From positions 2,151,501 to 2,215,500 of the forward strand of contig NZ_CP152276.1 in assembly GCF_038719015.1 (NCBI RefSeq): DNA of 64,000 nt, written 5' to 3'. Below, one piece after another: positions 18,421 to 25,592 of the stretch (position 1 is the stretch's first letter; the number at the start of each line of letters is the position of its first letter). The translations under genes and the position numbers were made by a program. The notes beneath the pieces were generated by a model. That model was not told the origin of the DNA and did not search any database. It saw nothing but the letters and a program-made list of their open reading frames with translations. This DNA is from Nguyenibacter vanlangensis. GTDB lineage: Bacteria > Pseudomonadota > Alphaproteobacteria > Acetobacterales > Acetobacteraceae.

Positions 18421-18497
18421 GGACTCGTAGCTCAGCTGGATAGAGCGTCGCCCTCCGAAGGCGAAGGTCGAAGGTTCGAATCCTTTCGAGTCCGCCA
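18421..18497 (+). tRNA. tRNA-Arg (anticodon CCG)
   Basis: The cloverleaf folds cleanly: acceptor GGACTCG pairing with CGAGTCC, D-arm GCTC...GAGC, anticodon stem TCGCC/GGCGA with loop CTCCGAA (anticodon CCG), T-arm GAAGG-TTCGAAT-CCTTT, discriminator G and an encoded CCA at 18495-18497. A decayed island of toxin-antitoxin genes follows directly, so its 3' end may be or have been an integration target, although no second copy of the tRNA end was seen in this window. Confidence 0.97.
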
Positions 18498-18533
18498 CAT
18501 ATCCTTAAAAAATAGCAGAAAACAGCCACTTTT

Positions 18534-18790
18534 TTAGAAGTGACGATTTCTTACCCATGACAAAACCCACGATAGCGCATGATACGCTGGGGGTGCTTCA
18601 GACTGGGTGAGAGACGATTCGCGCCATTCGCCATCGGGACGGCGGGCATCTGGCAGAAGGATCAGACGGGGTAGCAGCGCGTCGTGCAGCAGGACGCTGG
18701 GGTCGCGCAGTTCCAGAACGATATTCCGTTCCTGACTGGTCAGGGTCATGTCCTGCATCCGGTCGGGAACGCGCGCATCTGTTCGTTCAT
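18534..18790 (-). pseudogene. small hypothetical gene, apparently frameshifted
   Basis: ATG 18790 overlaps the stop of the small upstream gene (ATGA) and begins MNEQMRAFP, but this frame closes after 14 codons. A one-base shift near 18765 continues into a longer frame (MQDMTLTSQERNIVLELRDP...) that runs to 18534. The overlap and the continuity suggest one original gene that lost one base, probably a C in the run at about 18763-18765. The family is not recognised. Confidence 0.35.
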
Positions 18791-18915
18791 AACGCGCCCT
18801 CCCGCCGCTCCAGGCGGACGGTCAGCCGTCCGAGCCGGGCCGCCGCTCGGATTGCCCACGCAGACAGCGGGATCAAGACGAACAGGGCCGCATGGCGCAT
18901 GAGGCCGCGGATCAT
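18787..18915 (-). CDS. 42-residue single-helix membrane protein
   Basis: The frame starts at ATG 18915 with a GGAG site 7-8 bases upstream. It encodes one hydrophobic helix (ALFVLIPLSAWAIRAAARL) followed by a basic tail (RLTVRLERREGAL). No family is recognised. The stop overlaps the next small gene, which suggests a two-gene unit lying between tRNA-Arg and the HigBA pair. Confidence 0.4.
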   Translation of the reverse strand: MIRGLMRHAALFVLIPLSAWAIRAAARLGRLTVRLERREGAL

Positions 18916-19032
18916 GGCTTCGCTCCGGGGTGGGGGTGAGGAAGATCTTGTAACGCTTCGGGGCATGCCCAGACGCATAGAGACAGATCGATAAGGCTTG
19001 AATATGCCCTGGAGTGCATATATGTTCCCGCC

Positions 19033-19392
19033 ATGGTCTGGTTGGTCGAGCATACTGATGAGTTCGAAGATTGGTTTGCTTCTCTGACCGAGACTGAGCG
19101 CGAGGACGTATACGCGTCAGGGCTGCTTCTTGAGGAGCGAGGTCCGAGTCTGCGACATCCAATGTCGTCAGGTATCAGCGGGTCTCGTCATAGTCATATG
19201 CGTGAATTACGGATTCAGAGCGGTGGTAGGCCCATTCGGATATTCTATGCGTTCGATCCCCGCCGTGCCGCTATCCTTCTGATTGGAGGAGATAAAACTG
19301 GTGATGACCGCTTTTACGAGCGAATGACGCCAATAGCCGATGATCTATACGACACGCACCTTGCAACCCTCAGACAGGAGAAGCTGATATGA
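19033..19392 (+). CDS. higB: HigB-like (RelE/ParE superfamily) toxin
   Basis: A 119-residue protein with the Gp49/HigB fold: MVWLVEHTDEFEDWFASLT at the N-terminus, LRELRIQ-type central strand (HMRELRIQSGGRPIRIFYAFDP) and the ILLIGGDKTGDDRFYERM signature. Such toxins are ribosome-dependent mRNA interferases. The gene precedes and overlaps the antitoxin by 4 bases (ATGA), the toxin-first order typical of higBA. It appears intact. Confidence 0.9.
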   Translation: MVWLVEHTDEFEDWFASLTETEREDVYASGLLLEERGPSLRHPMSSGISGSRHSHMRELRIQSGGRPIRIFYAFDPRRAAILLIGGDKTGDDRFYERMTPIADDLYDTHLATLRQEKLI

Positions 19393-19730
19393 CAGATCGC
19401 AAAACACTGGCCTCTCTTGGGGCGAAGATGTCGCCGGCGTCTCGGGTACGGGCCGAAGTCAAGGCAAAGGCAATGTCCGATGCCATGGACCTTGCCGAAC
19501 TTCGGCGCGCTCATGTCATGTCACAAAAGCAGATCGCGGAGCTTCTGGGGGTCAACCAGGCATCTGTCGCCAAGATGGAAAAGCGCGCCGACATGTATAT
19601 CAGCACGCTGCGCAGCTATATCGAGGCGATGGGGGGTGAACTTCAAATCGTCGCAAGGTTTCCTGACCATGCGGTGCCGATCAAAAGCTTTGCGGAGATC
19701 GGCGCCGAGGCGGAGACGTGTCCCGCTTAA
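19389..19730 (+). CDS. higA: HigA-like XRE-family antitoxin
   Basis: A 113-residue antitoxin with an XRE helix-turn-helix in the C-terminal half (MSQKQIAELLGVNQASVAKMEKRADMYISTLRSYIEAMGG). It should bind the toxin at 19033 and repress the shared promoter. The start overlaps the toxin stop (ATGA). The pair sits in a decayed island next to tRNA-Arg, yet both frames are complete. Confidence 0.9.
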   Translation: MTDRKTLASLGAKMSPASRVRAEVKAKAMSDAMDLAELRRAHVMSQKQIAELLGVNQASVAKMEKRADMYISTLRSYIEAMGGELQIVARFPDHAVPIKSFAEIGAEAETCPA

Positions 19731-19800
19731 TCAACTGGACACCTCCAAAAAACCCGTTTTGTTTCTACGGAGGATGATAGATTCCGTCTGGGGCGCTTTG

Positions 19801-19829
19801 CCCATCCCGAATGGGTTGGATATTTTTTG
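19801..19829 (+). terminator. possible intrinsic terminator after higBA
   Basis: A short CCCAT-CCCGA-ATGGG hairpin (19801-19815) is followed by TTGGATATTTTTT. The stem is only five base pairs, so termination may be weak. It lies 70 bases after the antitoxin stop and before the transposase remnant. Confidence 0.45.
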
Positions 19830-19854
19830 ACGACTGGAGGCTGGCTGGGCTCTT

Positions 19855-20130
19855 TCAGGTTGTCAGGGCGCTTGTCCTGTGCAGCCAGACAGCGCGGTTC
19901 ATGTTGTAGACCAAGTTGACCATACCAATCTTCACCGTTGCCCAGGCGAGGTCGATCGTTCGCACGACGAGCCCCATCGGCCCTTTTTCAAAGGCGAAGG
20001 CATGCTCGACGCCAGAACGGACCTTCGACTTGCGGCCGTTGGCGCGAGCAATATGTCGCGGCAGGGCCTTCCCTGCCTGCCTTTTGCGGTGGATGCGCGA
20101 GCGCAGGCCAAGCGGGTATTTGCCTTTACA
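19855..20130 (-). mobile_element. IS5-family transposase remnant (C-terminal part)
   Basis: On the minus strand the frame ending at 19855 encodes about 90 residues typical of the C-terminus of IS5-type DDE transposases: GRKSKVRSGVEHAFAFEKGP, then MGLVVRTIDLAWATVKIGMV and NLVYNMNRAVWL. The N-terminal two thirds, including the first catalytic acidic residues, are missing; upstream sequence in the same frame is the antisense of the methyltransferase gene. No terminal inverted repeats were found, so the copy is dead. Confidence 0.8.
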
Positions 20131-20171
20131 GTGATTGAAGCGAAGAACTGCACATGCGGGCGATGACATCC

Positions 20172-20909
20172 ATGAGCCAGGCAACACGTCACTATGATGA
20201 GCTTCTGGCTCGGCATTATTCATGGATGAGCGGTCTGACCCTGAATGCAAAAATTGACGAACAGAAATTACTTCTCGCCGAAGCGGGGTTGGATGACGGT
20301 CCGAAGGACATAGCCGTCGATCTTGGATGCGGCCCTGGCTATCAATCATTCGCTCTCGCGCGCCTCGGCTACAAGACCGTCATTGCGGTCGATGCGAGCA
20401 ATGCCCTGCTGGCGGAACTGGAAGCGGCACGGGCCGATGAGCCTATTCGAACGGTTCTTGCCGATCTTCGTAATTTTCCAACGTGCGTTGAAAGCGGCTC
20501 TGTGAATGCCATCATTTGCATGGGCGATACTCTGACGCATCTGGATGAGCGGTCCGATGTGACGAAACTCTACCGGGACGCCTATGCGGCACTGGCACCC
20601 GGTGGGCGCTTCGTTCTGACCTTTCGTGATCTCTCGCATGAACGCGAAGGGCTCGATCGCTTTCTGCCTGTTCGGGCCGACGAGCGGCGCATCATGACAT
20701 GCTTTCTGGAATACGAAGCCGACCATGTCGTTGTGAACGACCTGATCCACGTTCGCGACGGCGAAGGATGGACCTTCGAAAAAAGCCGCTATCGGAAGTT
20801 GCGGCTTGCCCCGGCGGAGCAGGCTGCCGAACTGGAGCGAATTGGCTTTACGGTCGATTGCGACCGGCAGGCTGGCGGACTGCACATGATTTCTGCCCGA
20901 AAGCCATAA
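20172..20909 (+). CDS. class I SAM-dependent methyltransferase
   Basis: A 245-residue protein with the Rossmann methyltransferase motif I (AVDLGCGPGYQSFAL), the acidic ribose-binding residue (VIAVDASN), motif around DLRNF and a LAPGGRFVLTFRD strand. The substrate is unknown. Three in-frame starts exist (20154, 20163, 20172); the shortest is taken because the others lie next to the transposase remnant and have no clear binding site. Its GC content is lower than that of the chromosomal backbone and it lies within the tRNA-Arg island, so it is probably acquired. Confidence 0.85.
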   Translation: MSQATRHYDELLARHYSWMSGLTLNAKIDEQKLLLAEAGLDDGPKDIAVDLGCGPGYQSFALARLGYKTVIAVDASNALLAELEAARADEPIRTVLADLRNFPTCVESGSVNAIICMGDTLTHLDERSDVTKLYRDAYAALAPGGRFVLTFRDLSHEREGLDRFLPVRADERRIMTCFLEYEADHVVVNDLIHVRDGEGWTFEKSRYRKLRLAPAEQAAELERIGFTVDCDRQAGGLHMISARKP

Positions 20910-20967
20910 AGAGTTCCGGCTGGAACCCCAGTTTTCAGGCTGCCCATTATGTAGCCGTCCACCACGA

Positions 20968-21012
20968 CAGCACGATCATGGCTTCCTGAGCGACGAATTC
21001 TCGACGCTCTGA
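20968..21012 (+). pseudogene. ccdA-like antitoxin remnant (C-terminal end)
   Basis: Directly before the CcdB-like frame, one frame reads HDHGFLSDEFSTL and stops at TGA 21010-21012, like the tail of CcdA-type antitoxins. No start or N-terminal DNA-binding part can be found in the 60 bases upstream, so the antitoxin gene is truncated by the sequence after the methyltransferase. Confidence 0.4.
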
Positions 21013-21016
21013 TCCG

Positions 21017-21244
21017 ATGGCGCAATTTACGATCTACCGGAACCCCGGACGTAACCGGGACATCTCGTTCGTCGTCCAGATCCAGAGCACTCGCCTGGAC
21101 CGCAGCGTGGGCCGGGTCGTCATGCCACTCGTCAGACGGTCCGGCAGCGCGCCGCCGGACCGTCTTCTGCATGTCGAGGGAGAGGACATCTTCGCCAATC
21201 CGTTCGACCAAGGCCCGCTTCGAAGGTCGGAACGGGTTTTTTAG
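21017..21244 (+). pseudogene. truncated CcdB-like gyrase-poison toxin
   Basis: A 75-residue frame beginning MAQFTIYRNPGRNRDISFVV and VQIQSTRLDRSVGRVVMPLV matches the CcdB N-terminal half, and LHVEGEDIFANPFD matches the family's middle. Family members are about 95-105 residues; this one ends at LRRSERVF without the C-terminal helix needed to poison gyrase. With the antitoxin fragment just upstream this looks like a dead ccdAB module. Confidence 0.6.
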
Positions 21245-21271
21245 ATTAAGTCCCCGCATAGCAGATCCCTC

Positions 21272-21300
21272 TTGCAGGATATTAAGAAATTACGCATATT
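21272..21300 (+). promoter_or_regulatory. probable promoter for the Phd/PemK-like pair
   Basis: TTGCAG (21272-21277) and CATATT (21295-21300) are separated by 17 bases and lie about 30 bases before the antitoxin ATG at 21329. The region is clearly AT-richer than its surroundings. Confidence 0.4.
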
Positions 21301-21328
21301 ATGAATATTCTGATTACCGGAGGGGGTG

Positions 21329-21571
21329 ATGAGGGAGTTCACAGCAGGAGATCTCACGCGCAGCACGGGTGACCTGTTCGAAGCGGCGACGATCGCCCCA
21401 GTGGCGATTACCAAACATCGGAAGCCGCGCTATGTCATCATGTCGATGGAATGCTACAAGAGTCTGACGCAAGGCGTGAGCCGCCAAACTGCGCTGAGCG
21501 TAGCTGATATGCCGGACGATCTGGGTGCCCTTTGGGATAAGGGCGTCAAGGATCATTTTGATGGCCGGTGA
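21329..21571 (+). CDS. Phd/YefM-like antitoxin
   Basis: An 80-residue protein with the Phd/YefM N-terminal DNA-binding fold (FTAGDLTRSTGDLFEAATIAPV, then ITKHRKPRYVIMSMECYKSL) and a variable acidic C-terminus that should wrap the toxin. ATG 21329 is preferred over GTG 21326 because the GGAGGGG site needs some spacing. It overlaps the toxin start at 21561 by 11 bases. Confidence 0.75.
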   Translation: MREFTAGDLTRSTGDLFEAATIAPVAITKHRKPRYVIMSMECYKSLTQGVSRQTALSVADMPDDLGALWDKGVKDHFDGR

Positions 21572-21980
21572 TTTTCCAAAGTCCGGTCAAATCATCGATT
21601 ATCACTATCTTTGGCTATGGCAGGCCGACCGGGGCGAGACGGAAGGCCGGAAAAAGAGACCGAGTTGCGTGGTTCTGGTCGTCGCAGATCGGGATGGTAA
21701 TCACGTGCTGTTTATTGCACCGATTACCAGCAAGGAGCCTTCCCTGGAGCGGAAAGCTATCGCGATACCAGAAACCGAGGCACGTCGCGCTAATCTCGAT
21801 ACCCACATCCCCCTATGGGTCATGGTCGATGAGATGAATGCCGACGTGCAGGAATTTTCTTATACATTGGAAGATCGGACGCCCCGCGGGCAATTCAGTT
21901 CAGCGTTCACGGATCAAATTATTCGAGGTGTGCAAGCGGTGCGCGCTGGCGGGGGATTGCGCGTCTCAAAACGAACGTGA
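21561..21980 (+). CDS. PemK/MazF-fold toxin candidate
   Basis: A 139-residue protein with the PemK-like beginning PKSGQIIDYHYLWLWQAD, the conserved KKRPSCVVLVV strand and an APITSKEP motif, all typical of the MazF/PemK endoribonuclease fold. The start ATG 21561 lies inside the end of the antitoxin gene. Pairing a Phd-type antitoxin with a PemK-type toxin is less common than the classic combinations; both genes look complete. Confidence 0.7.
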   Translation: MAGDFPKSGQIIDYHYLWLWQADRGETEGRKKRPSCVVLVVADRDGNHVLFIAPITSKEPSLERKAIAIPETEARRANLDTHIPLWVMVDEMNADVQEFSYTLEDRTPRGQFSSAFTDQIIRGVQAVRAGGGLRVSKRT

Positions 21981-22001
21981 TCGCGCCGAAGCGCAACAAA
22001 G

Positions 22002-22294
22002 GTGAAGAAAAAGCCTATCGTTCTCCCCTTTGGCCCGAGTGACCCGGAAGATGGGGCTGTGGCCCTGGAGGGGATGGAGCGTGGCCAGCGCGCCCGGCTG
22101 ATCCGCATAACGCGGACTGGCCTGGGTCTGACGCAGGCCGCATTTGCCGAACGTTTCCGCGTGCCGGCGGACGCCCTGCGCGATTGGGAGCGGGCCCGAG
22201 CCACGCCTGCCGATTTCGCCATTGCCTATTCGCCATTGCCTATGTGCGGGTGATCGGACAGTTTCCGGATATCGTTGCGGAGGCGGTGGCCTGA
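22002..22294 (+). pseudogene. HTH antitoxin-like regulator broken by a 14-bp tandem duplication
   Basis: The frame from GTG 22002 encodes an XRE-like helix-turn-helix (LIRITRTGLGLTQAAFAERF...ALRDWERARATPADFAIAY) similar to antitoxins of BrnA/HigA type. A perfect 14-bp duplication (22216-22229 and 22230-22243) then shifts the frame, and it ends at 22253. Removing one copy restores FAIAYVRVIGQFPDIVAEAV with a stop at 22292-22294, the expected family ending. No toxin partner is adjacent. Confidence 0.65.
22216..22243 (+). repeat. 14-bp tandem duplication inside the HTH gene
   Basis: TCGCCATTGCCTAT occurs twice head to tail. Its length is not a multiple of three, so it breaks the reading frame of the host gene, a recent-looking slippage event. 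Confidence 0.85.
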
Positions 22295-22319
22295 TGCCAA
22301 GCCGGGGCCGGCGGGTGTG

Positions 22320-22574
22320 TCATGGCGGATCGGTCCGGCCGGGCAGGCGGCAGGTGGCGAAATAGCCGCGTTTCTCGTCGTCGCGATAGGCGGCCAGCAG
22401 GCAGCAGACGATCGACAGGCCCAGCGTCACGAAATAGGCGATCGAGCAGGGTACGCCCGGCAGCACCGGAGCGGGTGTGCCCAGCGACAGATAGACCGGC
22501 GGCAGCAGGGCGGCGGCGACGTTGCCGGCCATCCAGGCGACGATCGGCAGGGCGCGGGGGCGCGGCGGGGTCAT
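22320..22574 (-). CDS. DUF3311 small membrane subunit
   Basis: An 84-residue membrane protein with two predicted helices (VAWMAGNVAAALLPPVYL and YFVTLGLSIVCCLLAAYR). DUF3311 proteins are usually encoded next to sodium:solute symporters, as here, and probably form a small accessory subunit. The ATG at 22574 overlaps the symporter stop (ATGA). Confidence 0.75.
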   Translation of the reverse strand: MTPPRPRALPIVAWMAGNVAAALLPPVYLSLGTPAPVLPGVPCSIAYFVTLGLSIVCCLLAAYRDDEKRGYFATCRLPGRTDPP

Positions 22575-24118
22575 GAGGCGTCTCCATGGGCCAGGGTGGC
22601 GGGCGCGGCCTGGCCGGGGGCGGCGTCCGCATCCGCCCGCGGCTGGCCGGTGCCGGCGAACAGCAGGGCGACGCGGCGGGTTTCGGCCGTCCGCTGCGGG
22701 ACCAGCAGCGACAGGGCGGCATAGGTGGCGGCATTGACCGCAAGGCCGATCACGCCGGAACTCAGTCCCCAGAACCAGCCGGTGGCCGCATGGAGCACCG
22801 TTTCCAGCAGGATGGCGGTCAGAAAGCCCGCGATCATTCCGGCGATGCCGGCGGCGGCGGTGCCGCGCCGCCAGAACAGGCCGCCATATTGCGCCACCGC
22901 GACCTGGATGATGCCCTGATAGGACAGCAGCGCCAGCACCGACAGGTGCGCGATGGGCAGGCAGGCGATGCCCGCCGCCAGCGCGGTGGCGACGACCATG
23001 GTCCCCTTGGCCGTCAGGATCGACGTTCGGTAGGGCAAGACGCGGCCCGCGCCGACGATGTCGTTGGCCACCTGGGTGCCCATCGCCTGGATGATCGCAT
23101 CCACCCCGCCCATCGTCGCCGCCAGCATCACCGTGCCGGCCAGGCCCAGCCCGACCGGCCCGGCCGCAAGGCCGGCAACCGTGAACCAGGCCATGTCCGG
23201 ATCGGCATGCAGCGCCGGCAACCCGGCCGCCATCAGCCCCAGCACCACGAGCGCCATCGAGAACAGCAGCGACAGCGGCGCGCTGAACACGCCCGCGCGC
23301 AGCATGCTGCGCACGCTGTCGGCGGTGTAGAGCCGCACGAAGATCGGCGGCCAGCACCAGCCGCCGATCGAGCCGGTCAGGATCATCGAAAACAGCGTCA
23401 GTGGACCGCCGACCGCCCCCGTACCCATGCTCGTGCTCGTGCCCGGCACGCCGAGCAGCCGGGCGGGCAGGTGGCCGGGAGAGACCCCCTGCCCGGCCAG
23501 CCAGGCGATCAGCCCCAGGATCAGCGCGGTGCCGCCGACATAGGCGACCAGCCCCTGATACATGTCGGAAATGACCAGCCCGCGCATGCCCATGCGGATG
23601 GTCCAGACCTGCCGCACCAGGATCAGCGCCACGCCGCAGGCCACGGACTGGCCGGGCGTCAGCGCGCCCAGGGACAGGGCGGCGAACATCGCCCCCAGGC
23701 TTTTGAAGCCCAGCACCAGCCAGGGCAGGATCGAGATGACGCTGATGACCGACGACGTCACCGCCAGCGCCGTGGAATCATAGCGCAGCCGCAGCAGGTC
23801 GGCCTGGGTCTTCAGGTCGTTCGCCGCCCCCCACAGCCAGACCCGCCGTGCCATCACATACATCAGCATCACGGTCAGCAGGCTGTAGATCGGCATGTAG
23901 AAGGCCACCACCCCGCTGCCCAGCGCCATGCCGGTCAGCGACAGCAGCAGGCCGCCGGGCCACCAACTGTTCAGAAAGGACATGGATTGCAGCCACGCAC
24001 CGTAGGACCGGCCGCCCACCGCGTAGTCCGAGAACGACCGGTCCCTGCGGAAGCTGGCCTGCAGCAGCACCACCAGCCCGGCGCAGAACAGCCCGACGAT
24101 TCCGAACGCGATTCCCAT
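22571..24118 (-). CDS. sodium:solute symporter (SSS family)
   Basis: A 515-residue inner-membrane transporter with about 13 hydrophobic segments. It has the SSS pattern: an N-terminal DRSFSDYAVGGRS segment, LTGMALGSGVVAFYMP, and the YQGLVAYVGGTALIL region. It uses the sodium gradient to import an unknown organic solute. It is the fourth gene of an operon with a TonB receptor, aminotransferase and amidase, so an amide or amino-acid-like substrate is plausible but inferred. Confidence 0.9.
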   Translation of the reverse strand: MGIAFGIVGLFCAGLVVLLQASFRRDRSFSDYAVGGRSYGAWLQSMSFLNSWWPGGLLLSLTGMALGSGVVAFYMPIYSLLTVMLMYVMARRVWLWGAANDLKTQADLLRLRYDSTALAVTSSVISVISILPWLVLGFKSLGAMFAALSLGALTPGQSVACGVALILVRQVWTIRMGMRGLVISDMYQGLVAYVGGTALILGLIAWLAGQGVSPGHLPARLLGVPGTSTSMGTGAVGGPLTLFSMILTGSIGGWCWPPIFVRLYTADSVRSMLRAGVFSAPLSLLFSMALVVLGLMAAGLPALHADPDMAWFTVAGLAAGPVGLGLAGTVMLAATMGGVDAIIQAMGTQVANDIVGAGRVLPYRTSILTAKGTMVVATALAAGIACLPIAHLSVLALLSYQGIIQVAVAQYGGLFWRRGTAAAGIAGMIAGFLTAILLETVLHAATGWFWGLSSGVIGLAVNAATYAALSLLVPQRTAETRRVALLFAGTGQPRADADAAPGQAAPATLAHGDAS

Positions 24119-24164
24119 CCGCCTTTCTCCCTATCTTGCGCGGTCTGTCTTGCGCGATCCCCTG

Positions 24165-25592
24165 TCAGGCCGCCAGGCGTTCGACGATCCGCGAGGGTGT
24201 GCTGCGTCCCGCGACCAGCAGCGCCTCGAGGGTTTGGCAGACGCGCATGACCGTCACGTCGTCCTGCCAGCGGCCGGCGACCTGCAGGCCGATCGGCAGG
24301 CCCGTGGCCGAGAAGCCGGCGGGGATCGAGGCCGCCGGCTGGCCGGTCATGTTATAGAGGAAGGCGAACCCGCCCCATTCCAGCCAGTCGGGCCACGAGG
24401 CGTCGGGCACGGTCCGGCCGGCGGCGAAGGGCAGCACCGACACGCTGGGCGACAGCACCACGTCCACCGCACCATGGACGCGCGCGGCGTCCTGCCGGTA
24501 GGCGATGCGGCGCATCTGCGCGTCGATCAGCGTGCCGGTCGGGATTTCCGCGCCCTTGAAGGCCTCGGCGCGGAATTCGGGATCGACCAGTTCCAGCCGT
24601 TCGGGCGGCAGGCGGCGCAGCGCCTGCCAGGCGCCGGCCTGCCACAGCGTGCGGTAGGTGGGGCGCCAATCCTCGAAATCCGGCACCGGCACCAGGGTCG
24701 CGCCCGCTTGTTCGGCCAGGACGGCCGCGGCGCGGAAGGTCGCGCGGATTTCGGGATCGACGGGCAGGCAGCCGAAATCCTCGGCCACGCCGATGCGCAG
24801 GCCGGACAGCGGCAGCGGACCGGCCGCGAAGGCGCCGGGCGGGGCCGGCGGGAAGCTGTACGGGTCCTTGGGATCGTAGCCTTCGATCACCGACAGCATC
24901 AGGGCCGCGTCGGCGACCGAGCGCGCCATCGGTCCGTAATGCGCCATGTCGGAATAATGCGGCGCAATGGGCCATTGCGGCACCCGGCCGAAGGTCGCCT
25001 TCAGGCCGAAGACGCCGCTGAAGCTGGCGGGGACGCGCACCGACCCGCCGCCGTCGCTGCCCAGCGCCAGCGGCCCGCAGCCCGACGCCAGGGCCGCACC
25101 GGCCCCGCCGCTGCTGCCGCCGGGGGTGACCGCCGGATCGTGGGCATTGCGGGTAATGCCGGTCAGCGGGCTGTCGGTCACGGCCTTCCACCCGCCCTCG
25201 CACGTCGTGGTGCAGGCATAGATCACCGCGCCCGCCGCCCGCAGCCGCGCCACCGACGGCGCGTCCTCCTGCGCCGCCTGCTGGCCGATCGACAGGCGCG
25301 AACCGCGCCCCAGCACCCAGCCGCGCGTCATCGCGGTGTCCTTGATCGACACCGGCACGCCCTCCAGCGGCCGGGGCGGCAGGCCGGCGCGCCAGGCCCG
25401 TTCCGAGACCGCGGCGGCCGCCAGGGCGGCATCGGCGTCGATGCGCACGAAGGGGTTGAGCACGCCCTGCATGGCGGCGGCGCGATCCAGCACCGCGCGC
25501 GTGACCTCGACCGGCGAGAGCGTGCCGGCCGCATACAGCGCAAGGAGGTCGGTGGCGGTGAGATCGCAGAGATCGGCCGTCATGTCGGTCAT
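24165..25592 (-). CDS. amidase (amidase signature family)
   Basis: A 475-residue enzyme with the Ser-Ser-Lys catalytic set: Lys84 in VSIKD, the PGGSSGGAGAALASG signature (Ser160/Ser161) and the nucleophile region GSDGGGSVRVPAS (Ser184). It hydrolyses an amide bond; the exact substrate (aryl or aliphatic amide, carbamate or similar) is not readable. ATG 25592 overlaps the aminotransferase stop (ATGA). A second ATG lies at 25583. It acts in the cytoplasm within a putative uptake-and-degradation operon. Confidence 0.93.
   Translation of the reverse strand: MTDMTADLCDLTATDLLALYAAGTLSPVEVTRAVLDRAAAMQGVLNPFVRIDADAALAAAAVSERAWRAGLPPRPLEGVPVSIKDTAMTRGWVLGRGSRLSIGQQAAQEDAPSVARLRAAGAVIYACTTTCEGGWKAVTDSPLTGITRNAHDPAVTPGGSSGGAGAALASGCGPLALGSDGGGSVRVPASFSGVFGLKATFGRVPQWPIAPHYSDMAHYGPMARSVADAALMLSVIEGYDPKDPYSFPPAPPGAFAAGPLPLSGLRIGVAEDFGCLPVDPEIRATFRAAAVLAEQAGATLVPVPDFEDWRPTYRTLWQAGAWQALRRLPPERLELVDPEFRAEAFKGAEIPTGTLIDAQMRRIAYRQDAARVHGAVDVVLSPSVSVLPFAAGRTVPDASWPDWLEWGGFAFLYNMTGQPAASIPAGFSATGLPIGLQVAGRWQDDVTVMRVCQTLEALLVAGRSTPSRIVERLAA

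Noticed and set aside
18421..18497. tRNA-Arg as the attachment site for the 18.5-22.3 kb island.
   Set aside because: No second copy of its 3' end was noticed in the window, so integration there is not shown, only suspected.
20789..21259. A 156-codon minus frame over the ccdAB remnant.
   Set aside because: The plus strand shows CcdB-like protein sequence; the minus frame is its shadow.
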